36,303 bases of DNA from Paenibacillus tianmuensis (GCF_900100345.1 NZ_FMTT01000054.1:1-36303); one strand, 5' to 3'. Positions 1 to 7,302 are shown, numbered from the stretch's first letter. Made by a program: numbers and translations. The notes: generated by a model not told the origin, from the letters alone.

Positions 1-521
1 CGCTCCGGCGAAACAGCTAGCCCGAGCATAATCTGCTTGAGGTTAGGCCGATAGTCTTTGCTATGTCCACGTACGATCTGAAGATCGGCCTCCCCTTCGT
101 AAGCACCGTGCAAACTCACCGATGTCGTGTCGTTATGCAGTGTGCCGATCGGCAGGTCAAGCTTGCGCATGGCACGAATGGCGAGCGTGGAGTATACCTT
201 CCACGGCGTGGCCTCATGTAGCTTGTCAAGTGCGCGAGCGAGCGCGTCATCATTCAAATCATCGGCGGTTACACCGTCACCGAACAACAGCTCAACGTCT
301 TGGTCACGGTAAAATCGCTTAACATGGCAGAGGGGATCTTTGCCGCTAAGTACATTGATGACAAGGGCTTTGATTCGCGCACCGGGCGACAGCTTGCAGC
401 GGCTCGCATCCCATGGAAGCAACTCATTCAAAGTCTGCTCAAACTCGATTTCACGACAAAGTCGGTCCACCAACACGGCGGGGCCTGAAGTATATGAATA
501 CGTGTTAAGCGGAGTATTCAC
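1..521 (-). CDS. IS1634-family transposase, N-terminal part (runs off left edge)
   Basis: Reading the minus strand from a GTG at 519-521 gives an uninterrupted frame of 173 codons to the window edge. A GGAGG ribosome binding site lies six bases upstream of the GTG. The translation contains SGPAVLVDRL near residue 12, CHVKRFYRDQDVELLFG around residues 65-81, and GTLHNDTTSVSLHGAYEGE around residue 128. The Asp in HNDTT is the likely first catalytic acid of the DDE triad. The segment DLQIVRGHSKDYRPNLKQIM that follows is characteristic of IS1634/DUF4277-type transposases. The remaining catalytic residues lie outside the window, so it is unknown whether the gene is intact. It sits directly against a decayed, unrelated transposase, suggesting IS-in-IS insertion. 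Confidence 0.85.
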   Translation of the reverse strand, partial: MNTPLNTYSYTSGPAVLVDRLCREIEFEQTLNELLPWDASRCKLSPGARIKALVINVLSGKDPLCHVKRFYRDQDVELLFGDGVTADDLNDDALARALDKLHEATPWKVYSTLAIRAMRKLDLPIGTLHNDTTSVSLHGAYEGEADLQIVRGHSKDYRPNLKQIMLGLAVSPE

Positions 522-611
522 GTGATCGCCTCCAGAGAAAAAACTATACCCTTACATTCTCTGGAAGTTGGTGATTTCCCTTCAATAAATTTGATTTTCG
601 CGCAGTTTCAC
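1..611 (-). mobile_element. Partial IS1634-type insertion sequence, truncated by window edge
   Basis: Contains the 5' part of a DDE transposase reading leftwards out of the window, with about 90 bases of upstream DNA. The outer boundary near 611 is an estimate: the codon similarity of the neighbouring transposase remnant fades about here. At 596-619 there is a palindromic patch (TTTCGCGCAG facing CTGCGAAA) that could be subterminal to the element end. Neither the second end nor a target duplication can be seen, so the exact boundary is inference. Confidence 0.55.
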
Positions 612-840
612 CTGCGAAATGTGGGATGGAGCATGATTCAAGAAATTCGTGACACTGCTTAGATGACGGTGGTCTTTGGCAGCGTGCTGTATTTGTGTGA
701 TATTCTTGCGTCCGGCCCAGAGAATGATACCATGGATCAGAGTATAGAGATGTCGGAGCTGTGGTTTGGAAAATTCCAATTTCAGTGCCTAAATGAACCT
801 GACGACCGGCTTGCAGAGGGATACCATGAGAATGGGGCAT
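612..840 (-). pseudogene. Decayed transposase N-terminus (IS4/IS701-like)
   Basis: The minus strand from ATG 838-840 encodes MPHSHGIPLQ. The similarity then continues in another frame as PVVRFI, a TAG stop at about 783-785, then ALKLEFSKPQLRHL, HGIILWAGRKNITQIQ and SSVTNFLNHAP. The LxFSKPQLRHL, GRKNxxQI and SSVTxFLN blocks match the N-terminal region of DDE transposases of the IS4/IS701 kind. At least one frameshift (near 805-812) and one in-frame stop break it, and similarity ends near 612, where the IS1634-type element seems to begin. It cannot make a functional transposase. Family assignment is from motif memory only. Confidence 0.6.
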
Positions 841-924
841 CTCCTTTATATAGAAAATAGTTGGCCTGGTAACCGACCATTTCTCTACAAAGAGACGATG
901 TCCTTTTACATATCTACTTTTGTA

Positions 925-949
925 GCGCTAAATCGACAGCGCAGTTTTT
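925..949 (+). terminator. Weak hairpin with T run
   Basis: GCGCT (925-929) pairs with AGCGC (938-942) and is followed by AGTTTTT. The stem is only five base pairs, so this is marginal as a terminator. Apart from it and the bidirectional hairpin at 1031-1090, the stretch 860-1200 shows no gene I can support. Confidence 0.2.
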
Positions 950-1030
950 GCAACACTCAAGTAAATATTATTAAATGAATCAAACAAGGTGAGTTTTTCC
1001 CGCAATTTCGACGCTAGAGGTTGGCGGGGA

Positions 1031-1090
1031 CAAAAAACAAAACAGCGGCTCCCAAGGAACCGAATCGTCCTGGCGGGAGACCGCTGTTTT
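1031..1090 (-). terminator. Strong hairpin terminator, minus orientation
   Basis: AAAACAGCGG (1039-1048) plus CTCCC pairs with GGGAG (1075-1079) and CCGCTGTTTT (1081-1090), with a single bulged A. Read on the minus strand the stem is followed by TTTTGTTTTTTG, a good U tail. No recognisable minus-strand gene lies to its right (1091-1345), so it may be left over from a lost gene or act as an insulator. Confidence 0.6.
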
Positions 1091-1200
1091 GGCGGCGTAT
1101 GTAATGTATGATCGTTTTGCGTTACGGAAAGACATGAGGGGGCGGTTTTACGCGGATGGCTTCGGCCGGGCAGGCGTCTAATTTTGCACGGCTAGGTGAA

Positions 1201-1260
1201 TACCGTGTTCCCTATGGGTGCTACACCATAGACTGTTGGTGTGTTCGATAGGAACACGTA
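1201..1260. repeat. Imperfect inverted repeat
   Basis: TACCGTGTTCCCTAT (1201-1215) is complementary to ATAGGAACACGTA (1248-1260) apart from two single-base bulges. The loop holds a second small stem, GGTG-CTA-CACC. It lies about 85 bases upstream of the next gene and could be an operator, a structured leader or part of a mobile element. Confidence 0.4.
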
Positions 1261-1345
1261 ACCAGTCCAAGCGACTGCAAGTTGCAGGTACGGCGCCACT
1301 GCCGACTTTGCAATTTGGGTAAATTTCACGGAGGTGTCCATCTGT

Positions 1346-1735
1346 ATGGAAAAGTTTCAACCGAATGCGTTCCCTAAACAGAGCATGGTGTCGCCATTAT
1401 CGTCGAATTTTCCGCCTTCCCCGAGTGTATCGCCGTTTTCGGCGCCAGGGCCGAATATCGCTCCTTACGCGGCCCCGATGCCGAATATGGCACCGATGGC
1501 GAATATGCCTCCGATGCCGACAGCCGTCTCGCCTGCATACGTAGCTCCTACGTCGAACTATCCAACGGCAAATGTTCACAACTTTAATGAGGTCAACGTT
1601 TTTTTCCCGAAGAAGAAGAAAAAACACCACCACTTCTATCCTTCGTTCGGGTGTGGGACATCGATAGGCATTATCCTCGTCTTGTTTATTTTGTTGGTCA
1701 TTGTCCTGCGCAGCAGGCACCGTCACCATTGCTGA
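1346..1735 (+). CDS. Hypothetical Pro/Met-rich small protein with C-terminal membrane segment
   Basis: 129 residues. I start at ATG 1346, nine bases after GGAGGTG (1330-1336); the in-frame GTG at 1334 overlaps that binding site and is unlikely. Residues about 10-65 are low-complexity, rich in Pro, Met, Ala and Ser with repeated P-N-M/I-A-P units. A KKKKKHHH basic/histidine patch follows, then a hydrophobic segment GTSIGIILVLFILLVIVLRS near the C-terminus, and a short RHRHHC tail. The C-terminal segment resembles the tiny YjcZ-type sporulation membrane proteins of Bacillales, but that is only a resemblance. The layout suggests a tail-anchored protein with a metal-binding or charged neck. No function is assigned. 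Confidence 0.6.
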   Translation: MEKFQPNAFPKQSMVSPLSSNFPPSPSVSPFSAPGPNIAPYAAPMPNMAPMANMPPMPTAVSPAYVAPTSNYPTANVHNFNEVNVFFPKKKKKHHHFYPSFGCGTSIGIILVLFILLVIVLRSRHRHHC

Positions 1736-1791
1736 CGCGTAGCGCAGGCGGTCATGCTCGGTAGTTTTCTGCCGGCTCCACCGCCGCTATG

Positions 1792-1916
1792 CCAAGGCTC
1801 CCTGCGGTAACGCCCGTCCTTCGATCCGAGCATCGCTCGTTGATTGCCGCGCGTTACGACGGTTCGATCGCAATCGGCGAAACCGTCCCATCCCGCAAAG
1901 AGTGCAGGGAGCCTTG
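1792..1916. repeat. Nested inverted repeats (possible structured RNA or MITE-like element)
   Basis: AAGGCTCCCTGC (about 1794-1805) is exactly complementary to GCAGGGAGCCTT (1903-1914). Inside this, GTAACGC (1807-1813) pairs with GCGTTAC (1851-1857), and CGAGCATCGCTCG forms another small hairpin. The stretch 1736-1970 is otherwise without a convincing gene. The nested arms could fold into a ~125-nt RNA, or be the termini of a small non-autonomous element. Confidence 0.4.
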
Positions 1917-1970
1917 CGAGGGTGGAAAAATTTAATTTAAATACATAACAAGAGGAGAGAGCACGCGACG

Positions 1971-2099
1971 CTGGCTCACAAGCAAATCGGCTGCGGCCGG
2001 ACGGTGCTGTCGCTCCAGGACCTGCCTGTAGACGAGACGGCGGAGCACACGCTGCATTTTATTTTAAAGGCGCTTGACGCGCCCGGGTCACCCGCCTAA
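1971..2099 (+). CDS. Possible small protein with non-canonical start
   Basis: From CTG 1971 an open frame of 42 residues ends at TAA 2097-2099. It carries protein-like sequence: HKQIGCGRTVLSLQDL, then LPVDETAEHTLHFILKALD. An AGAGGAGAGA binding site (1951-1960) stands at suitable distance from ACG 1968 or CTG 1971, but no ATG, GTG or TTG is near; the only in-frame GTG (2004) has no binding site. ACG could be a mutated ATG, making this a recently inactivated gene, or CTG could be the real start. It lies 66 bases before the next small gene in the same orientation. No family recognised. Confidence 0.35.
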   Translation: MAHKQIGCGRTVLSLQDLPVDETAEHTLHFILKALDAPGSPA

Positions 2100-2165
2100 A
2101 CCTTCCGGGCGCCTCTCCCATACAATAAAGCAAGAGGAAGAATAAACGAGAGGGGAGAGCGCAGG

Positions 2166-2435
2166 GTGAGCAAGCTGCCTACGGTATTCCGCAGTGTCAA
2201 CGAAAGCCTGGATGAAATTTTGACCGCTTTCGACAAAATCAATTCGATCTACCGGTCGGCGAAGCAGATATCCCCGATGCTGAAGCAGGCGGCCAACCTG
2301 ATTGCCGAGGCGAATGCGGCGGCGGAGCAGCAGCAAGTGAGGCTAAGCGAAGCGATGAAGGCCGCAAGGAACAGGTCGTTCGGAGGAAAGCAAGGCCGAA
2401 GGACGTCGGTCCGCAAGCGGAGACGGATGCTCTAA
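2166..2435 (+). CDS. Hypothetical small basic helical protein
   Basis: 89 residues from GTG 2166, preceded by a purine-rich GAGAGGGGAGAG binding site. Residues 1-60 look like two or three amphipathic helices (SVNESLDEILTAFDKINS, then SAKQISPMLKQAANLIAEAN). The C-terminus, from about residue 65, is strongly basic with RNRSFGGKQGRR and a RKRRRML end, suggesting nucleic-acid, spore-coat or membrane contact. It is followed at once by a U-tailed hairpin, so it is the last gene of its transcript. I do not recognise the family. Its neighbours, also small and uncharacterised, give no functional hint beyond possible sporulation genes. Confidence 0.6.
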   Translation: MSKLPTVFRSVNESLDEILTAFDKINSIYRSAKQISPMLKQAANLIAEANAAAEQQQVRLSEAMKAARNRSFGGKQGRRTSVRKRRRML

Positions 2436-2447
2436 ATCGAATCGGAT

Positions 2448-2476
2448 GCCGGGCTCGGATGAGCCGGGCTTTTTTT
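2448..2476 (+). terminator. Intrinsic terminator
   Basis: GCCGGGCTC (2448-2456) pairs with GAGCCGGGC (2461-2469) with one G-G mismatch around a GGAT loop, followed by seven T (2470-2476). It ends the small-gene transcript 12 bases after the stop at 2435. Confidence 0.85.
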
Positions 2477-2600
2477 ACGAGCAGCCGCTTCCCCCGCTTC
2501 CACAGCCGATTTTCGATGGCACGTTTTGGTCCGAAGCGGTATACTGGGTTTGGGAAATGACGGGATACGATAGGATTCGCTACAACGGGAGGGAACTTAC

Positions 2601-3392
2601 ATGGCTTTTATCGATTGTCATTTTTTCTCCGAGTCGCTCGGGCTGTCCACGTCGATGTACGTCCTATTGCCCCAGACGACGAAGGGACAAATCGGCTTAA
2701 ACAACCGCAGTACGGGAGGCAAGCACCCGGTGCTGTTTTTGCTGCACGGCCTCTCGGACGATCATACGATCTGGCTGCGCCGGACATCGATCGAACGCTA
2801 CGCGGCCCTGCTCGGACTAGCGGTTGTCATGCCAGCTGTGCATCGCAGCTTTTACGCGGAGATGGCGAGCGGTCCGAAGTATTGGACGTTCATCAGCGAA
2901 GAGCTGCCCGCGCTGGCCAGGTCTTTCTTCCCGCTGGCAGAGGAGAGGGAACGCACCTTTGTGGCGGGTCTGTCGATGGGCGGATACGGCGCGCTGAAGC
3001 TGGCGCTCCGCCATCCCGAGCGGTTCGGGGCGGCCGCCAGTTTGTCCGGTGCAACGGATATTGAAGCGATGGCGCGGAACCGGCTGCCCCGGGAGGAGAC
3101 GGCAGCGATATTCGGGTCGGTGGACAGCCTGCGCGGCAGCGATAACGATTTGTTTGGACTGGCGTCCGAATTGGCGCGTTCGGATGCGGAGCAGCCAAAG
3201 CTGTATCAATGCTGCGGCACGGAAGATTTCTTATACGAGGACAACATCCGTTTCCGCGATCATTGCCGGGAGCTCGGATTAAAGCTCACTTACGAGGAGG
3301 AGCCCGGGGCGCATGATTGGGGCTACTGGGACCGTAAAATTCAAAGCGTGCTGAATTGGCTGCCGCTGGAAAAGGGTCTGGCGGACAACTAA
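2601..3392 (+). CDS. Serine esterase of the esterase D / S-formylglutathione hydrolase type
   Basis: 263 residues, alpha/beta hydrolase. ATG 2601 follows GGGAGGG by seven bases. The strand-and-oxyanion segment VLFLLHGLSDDHTIW lies at residues 44-58, the nucleophile elbow GLSMGGYGALKLAL places Ser125, the probable acid is Asp209 in GTEDFLYEDN, and His238 lies in GAHDWGYW. These match the acetyl-/tributyrin-esterase and S-formylglutathione hydrolase group (Pfam esterase). It most likely hydrolyses short acyl esters in the cytoplasm; there is no signal peptide. It stands alone between two terminators, so no pathway context helps fix the substrate. A role in removing acetyl groups from sugars or xenobiotic esters is possible but not shown. 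Confidence 0.88.
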   Translation: MAFIDCHFFSESLGLSTSMYVLLPQTTKGQIGLNNRSTGGKHPVLFLLHGLSDDHTIWLRRTSIERYAALLGLAVVMPAVHRSFYAEMASGPKYWTFISEELPALARSFFPLAEERERTFVAGLSMGGYGALKLALRHPERFGAAASLSGATDIEAMARNRLPREETAAIFGSVDSLRGSDNDLFGLASELARSDAEQPKLYQCCGTEDFLYEDNIRFRDHCRELGLKLTYEEEPGAHDWGYWDRKIQSVLNWLPLEKGLADN

Positions 3393-3409
3393 AAAGGATC
3401 GGCTTATAG

Positions 3410-3451
3410 GCTTGGGTATGCTCCGTTTGGCGGACGTATCCAAGCTTTTTT
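3410..3451 (+). terminator. Intrinsic terminator
   Basis: GCTTGGGTA (3410-3418) pairs with TATCCAAGC (3437-3445) with one mismatch, a small CCG/CGG inner stem, and six T after it. It terminates the esterase transcript. Confidence 0.85.
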
Positions 3452-3504
3452 GTTGATTGTTCTTAAAAGACAAGGACGGCTCTGCCGATTATCCGGGTAT
3501 TCAC

Positions 3505-3578
3505 AGGGATATTGTAGAAATTTATCCCTCTTTCTGGAGGAAATTATCCGTTACAACGTGGGGGAGATCCCTGATAAT
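3505..3578 (+). promoter_or_regulatory. Probable chitinase promoter region with inverted repeat
   Basis: AGGGATA (3505-3511) and TATCCCT (3523-3529) form a 7-bp inverted repeat with an 11-base spacer, an operator-like arrangement. Downstream, TTACAA (3551-3556) and GATAAT (3573-3578) with a 16-base spacer could be -35 and -10 boxes; a TATAAT at 3584-3589 is an alternative -10 without a good -35. A GATCCCTG motif with a following GATAAT occurs twice (about 3566 and 3604). The whole 3452-3694 gap is devoted to this leader. Confidence 0.4.
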
Positions 3579-3694
3579 GGAAGCTATAATGATGAGAGGA
3601 GGGATCCCTGCCGATAATCGACGATGATGTCAGTCCGATTGTTAAGGACGGTATGCCAGAAAGTAAAACGTAAACAAAGGAGCTGTTGTAGTTA

Positions 3695-5722
3695 ATGATG
3701 AAACGAAAAGCTTGGGCGCTGCTGCTAGTCGTCGTGCTGCTTGCCTCGCTGCTGCCGGCGGCCGCCTTCGCCGCTGCTGCTTGGGCGCCGAATACCTCGT
3801 ACAAAAACGGTGATATTGTCACTTACGGAGGCTCGGATTATCAATGTCTTCAAGCCCACACCTCGCTCGTTGGATGGGAGCCGCCGAACGTTCCTGCCCT
3901 GTGGAAGCCGCATAGCGGCGGCGGGACGGATACCCAGCCTCCTGCCACACCGGCCAATCTGAGCGTTACCGGCAAAACATCGACCACCGTCAGCTTATCC
4001 TGGGGCGCATCGACCGATAACGTTGGCGTAACGGGATATGACGTGTACCAAGGCGGGACGATTGTTGGAAGCGCTACCACGACTTCGTATACCGTGAGCG
4101 GCCTGACGCCGTCGACCTCGTATACGTTTACAGTGAAAGCCAAGGACGCCGCCGGTAACGTATCCGCTGCGAGCAATGCCGTCACCGTGACGACGAGCGG
4201 GACGTCGAACGACACGACGCCGCCTACCGCGCCAACAGATGTTAGCGCTTCCAACGTAACGTCGACCAGTGTGACGCTATCGTGGACGGCATCGACCGAT
4301 AACGTCGGCGTGACGGGATACGACGTGTACCAAGGCGGGACGCTTGTTGGAAGCGCTGCCACGACTTCGTATAGCGTGAGCGGCCTGACACCGGCGACTT
4401 TGTACACGTTTACGGTAAAAGCCAAGGACGCCGCCGGCAACGTATCCGCCGCCAGCAATGCCGTCACGATTACAACATCCGGCAGCGGCAGTGGCGGCGA
4501 CAAGAAAATCGTCACGTATTACCCGGCTTGGGCGGTCTATGGACGCAACTTCAAGGTGCCGGAAATCGACGCTTCGAAGATCACCCATATCAACTACGCC
4601 TTCGCGGATGTTTGCTGGAACGACAGACACGGCAATCCGGATTCGACCGGACCGAACCCGCAAACCTGGGCTTGCGCCGATGAAAAGGGCAATATCAACG
4701 TACCGAACGGATCTATCGTTCAGGGCGATCCTTGGGCCGATACCGGCATGTCGTATCCGGGAGATACGTGGGATCAGCCGCTCAAAGGCAGCTTCAATCA
4801 ATTGATCAAGCTGAAGAAGGCGAACCCGCATCTGAAGACGCTCATTTCCGTCGGCGGGTGGAGCTGGTCCAACCGGTTCTCGGACGTGGCGGCCGATCCG
4901 GCGGCACGGACCAATTTTGCCAAATCGGCGGTTGACTTCCTCCGCAAATACCAGTTTGACGGCGTCGATCTCGACTGGGAATACCCGGTCAGCGGCGGTC
5001 TGGCGGGCAACAGCAAGCGTCCGGAGGATAAGCAAAACTTCACGCTGCTGCTGCAAGCGGTCAGGAGCGAGTTGAATGCCGCCGGCTCAGCCGACGGTAA
5101 GCAGTACTTGTTGACGATTGCATCCGGGGCAGGCCCGAATTTCGTGAACAACACGGAGCTGTCCAAAGTCGCGCAAACTCTCGATTGGATTAACATCATG
5201 ACGTACGATTTCCACGGCGGCTGGGAATCCAAATCCGGACACAACGCTCCGCTGTACTTTGACCCGGCGGATAACAGCGCAGATCCGGTCAACTTCAATG
5301 TCGACAAGGCGGTTGCGAATCATTTGAACGCCGGCGTACCGGCCTCCAAGCTGGTGCTCGGCCTCCCGTACTACGGCAAGGGCTGGCAGGGCTGCGCCTC
5401 GGCGGATAACGGCCAGTATCAACAATGCTCCGGCGTATCCCAGAAAGGAACATGGGAGAAAGGATCGTTCGACTTCTACGATCTGGAAGCCAACTATATC
5501 AACAAAAACGGCTATACCCGCTACTGGAACAACGTAACCAAAACACCGTTCCTGTATCAGCCGAACGGCGGCGTCTTCATCTCGTACGACGACGCCGAAT
5601 CGATTCAGCATAAGGTCGATTACATCAAGTCCAAAGGACTTGCCGGCGCCATGACGTGGGAAGTGACGCAGGATCGCAACAAAACGCTGCAAACGATCGT
5701 GAAAAACGGTCTGAATCCGTAA
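3695..5722 (+). CDS. Secreted chitinase, CBM5/12 - FnIII - FnIII - GH18
   Basis: 675 residues. ATG 3695 (a second ATG follows) is 11 bases after AAAGGAG. Residues 1-28 are a Sec signal peptide (MKRK, long hydrophobic core, AFA cleavage region). Residues 29-73 are a CBM5/12 chitin-binding module (aromatic WAPNTSYKNGDIVTYGG, ending ALWKP). Two fibronectin III repeats occupy about 80-165 and 175-260, joined by Thr/Gly/Ser linkers. The GH18 catalytic domain spans about 268-672, with SVGGWSWS and the hallmark DGVDLDWEYP at 422-431, giving Glu429 as proton donor, plus INIMTYDFHGGWE and a C-terminal GAMTWEV. It should cleave chitin outside the cell by substrate-assisted retention. It is monocistronic, with its own promoter region and terminator. 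Confidence 0.95.
   Translation: MMKRKAWALLLVVVLLASLLPAAAFAAAAWAPNTSYKNGDIVTYGGSDYQCLQAHTSLVGWEPPNVPALWKPHSGGGTDTQPPATPANLSVTGKTSTTVSLSWGASTDNVGVTGYDVYQGGTIVGSATTTSYTVSGLTPSTSYTFTVKAKDAAGNVSAASNAVTVTTSGTSNDTTPPTAPTDVSASNVTSTSVTLSWTASTDNVGVTGYDVYQGGTLVGSAATTSYSVSGLTPATLYTFTVKAKDAAGNVSAASNAVTITTSGSGSGGDKKIVTYYPAWAVYGRNFKVPEIDASKITHINYAFADVCWNDRHGNPDSTGPNPQTWACADEKGNINVPNGSIVQGDPWADTGMSYPGDTWDQPLKGSFNQLIKLKKANPHLKTLISVGGWSWSNRFSDVAADPAARTNFAKSAVDFLRKYQFDGVDLDWEYPVSGGLAGNSKRPEDKQNFTLLLQAVRSELNAAGSADGKQYLLTIASGAGPNFVNNTELSKVAQTLDWINIMTYDFHGGWESKSGHNAPLYFDPADNSADPVNFNVDKAVANHLNAGVPASKLVLGLPYYGKGWQGCASADNGQYQQCSGVSQKGTWEKGSFDFYDLEANYINKNGYTRYWNNVTKTPFLYQPNGGVFISYDDAESIQHKVDYIKSKGLAGAMTWEVTQDRNKTLQTIVKNGLNP
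4007..4483 (+). repeat. Tandem duplication of FnIII-coding DNA
   Basis: A ~195-base segment starting GCATCGACCGATAACG at 4007 recurs at 4289, an offset of exactly 282 bases (94 codons), with most differences silent or conservative. It encodes the two FnIII modules of the chitinase and reflects a fairly recent duplication or gene conversion rather than a mobile repeat. Confidence 0.85.
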
Positions 5723-5778
5723 AACACCGGACAACAAGAGCACCCGCAGACGCTTCATACCGCACTAATGATTTCCGG

Positions 5779-5808
5779 CCTTCGCCCTCATCGGGCGGAG
5801 GTCTTTTG
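5779..5808 (+). terminator. Intrinsic terminator of the chitinase gene
   Basis: CCTTCGCCC (5779-5787) pairs with GGGCGGAGG (5793-5801) allowing one wobble, with loop TCATC, followed by TCTTTTGTTTG. Confidence 0.8.
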
Positions 5809-5861
5809 TTTGTCCTTTAACGATTAGAATTTGTAATTCAATGTTTTTAGAATTCAAATTC

Positions 5862-5902
5862 AAAAAAAACCAGCGGCTACCCTTAGGGAGACTGTCGGCC
5901 GG
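5862..5902 (-). terminator. Probable terminator of the ABC importer operon
   Basis: On the minus strand CCGGC pairs with GCTGG and, closer in, CT-CCC with GGG-AG across an internal loop; eight T follow (A run at 5862-5869 on the plus strand). It lies just beyond the stop of the binding-protein gene. Confidence 0.55.
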
Positions 5903-5910
5903 GGGAAACG

Positions 5911-7302
5911 TTATTTCGCTACCGTTTTGTTGTACTGAGCAAGCTTCGACGATATTTCTTTTGCTGCGCCGTCCAGCGCTTCTTTCGGCGTCTTCTTGCC
6001 GTTCAGTACTTCTTCGATCGCGCCTTCGGTCAGCTGGCGGGCTTCCGGGAACACGCCCATAACCGCGCCTTGCGTCGCTTTGTTCGCTTTCGTTTGGTGC
6101 AGTTGGTCGACGGCTGTTTTAAACTGCGGATACTTGGTCAGGTTATCCTTGACGAGCTGCTCGTCATACGCTTTTTTCGTGATCGGGAAATATCCCGTAT
6201 TGACGTGCCAGTAAGCTTGCTGCTTCGGATCGGCAAGGAATTTGATGAACTCCCATGCCCCCTTCTGCTCCGCTTCGGAACGGTTGTTCAAGATGTACAA
6301 GCTCGCGCCGCCGACGATGACGCCGCCATCCTTCGCGTCCTTCGGCTTCGGCAGGAAGGCCGTGCCGACTTGGAACTTGCCTTCCGCTGCGCTTACAATC
6401 CCGCGCAGGGAAGCGGTCGAATCGAGCGTCATCGCGATTTGGCCGGCGGCGAACGGTTTTTTCGTATCGTCGGTTTTGCGGCCGAGGTTCAGCATTGTTT
6501 TGTCATCGATCATTTGCTTCCACCAAGTCATCGTGTTGATGCCGGCATCGCTGCCGAGCATCGATTTCGTCGCCGGGCTGGTGCGGCCGTTGCCGTTGTT
6601 CAGAAGCTCGGCGCCTTGGTTCGCGAAGAACTGCTCCATAAACCAGCCGTAGATGGCGAAGGAAGCGCCGGCTTTGCCGTCCTTGGTCAGCTTTTTGGCT
6701 GCTTCGGCGACTTCCTCATAGGTGACAGGCGGCTTTTCCGGATCGAGTCCGGCAGCTTTGAACATGTCTTTGTTGTAATACAGAATCGGGTTAGATGTGT
6801 TGAACGGCATCGAATTCAGCTTGCCGTCCACCGTGTAATAGTTCAAAATGTTTTCTTCAAGCTGGGAGACATCGTATTTGTCGGCGTCGATAAATTTTTG
6901 GATCGGCGTGATCGCTTTGGAGTCGATCATGAAGCGGCTGCCTATTTCGTACACCTGAATGAGCGCTGGACCGCTTTTGGAATCCATGGACGCTTTCATT
7001 TTGTTCAAGCTTTCGTCGTAGGTGCCTTGGAATACGGCTTCGACGACGACGTTTTTCTGGGAGGCGTTGAAATCGGCGACCAGCTTGTCTACCGCCTTGC
7101 CCAGCTCGCCGCTCATCGAGTGCCACCAGACGACTTTGACCGACTCCCCGGCTTTCGGCGCTTCCTTATTCTCGGCGCCCCCGGCTGCAGGCTTGTCCCC
7201 GCCGGTGCTCACCGTGCCGTTACCGTTTCTGCATGCCGCCATAAACATAGTGACGAAAGCAAGCAGCAGAAGCAGCATGCTTTTTTTGTTCAGGTGCTTC
7301 AT
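5911..7302 (-). CDS. Sugar ABC transporter substrate-binding lipoprotein (UgpB-like)
   Basis: 463 residues. ATG at 7300-7302 follows AAAGGGAGAG. Residues 1-24 are a lipoprotein signal (basic start, LLLLLAFVTMFMAAC lipobox, lipidated Cys24), then a Gly/Ser/Thr-rich tether. The mature part is an extracellular family 1 solute-binding protein: VKVVWWHSMSG, FNASQKNVVVEAVFQGTYDE, PILYYNKDMFKAAGLDPEKP, IVGGASLYIL and KGAWEFIKFLADPKQQAYW are typical of UgpB-type glycerol-3-phosphate or sugar binders. It should capture the solute on the outer membrane face and deliver it to the two permeases upstream. About 110 bases with a short CTCCG/CGGAG hairpin separate it from the second permease, which may favour higher expression of the binding protein. 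The exact ligand is not determined. Confidence 0.92.
   Translation of the reverse strand: MKHLNKKSMLLLLLAFVTMFMAACRNGNGTVSTGGDKPAAGGAENKEAPKAGESVKVVWWHSMSGELGKAVDKLVADFNASQKNVVVEAVFQGTYDESLNKMKASMDSKSGPALIQVYEIGSRFMIDSKAITPIQKFIDADKYDVSQLEENILNYYTVDGKLNSMPFNTSNPILYYNKDMFKAAGLDPEKPPVTYEEVAEAAKKLTKDGKAGASFAIYGWFMEQFFANQGAELLNNGNGRTSPATKSMLGSDAGINTMTWWKQMIDDKTMLNLGRKTDDTKKPFAAGQIAMTLDSTASLRGIVSAAEGKFQVGTAFLPKPKDAKDGGVIVGGASLYILNNRSEAEQKGAWEFIKFLADPKQQAYWHVNTGYFPITKKAYDEQLVKDNLTKYPQFKTAVDQLHQTKANKATQGAVMGVFPEARQLTEGAIEEVLNGKKTPKEALDGAAKEISSKLAQYNKTVAK

Noticed and set aside
1178..1360. 60-codon minus-strand frame
   Set aside because: No binding site and no protein-like features; spans the palindrome at 1201-1260.
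4007..4483. Possible mobile repeat or CRISPR-like repetition
   Set aside because: Only two long units in frame and encoding FnIII domains; no short regular repeats and spacers anywhere in the window.
4277..5056. 259-codon minus-strand frame inside the chitinase
   Set aside because: Antisense shadow; the chitinase reading is supported by catalytic motifs.
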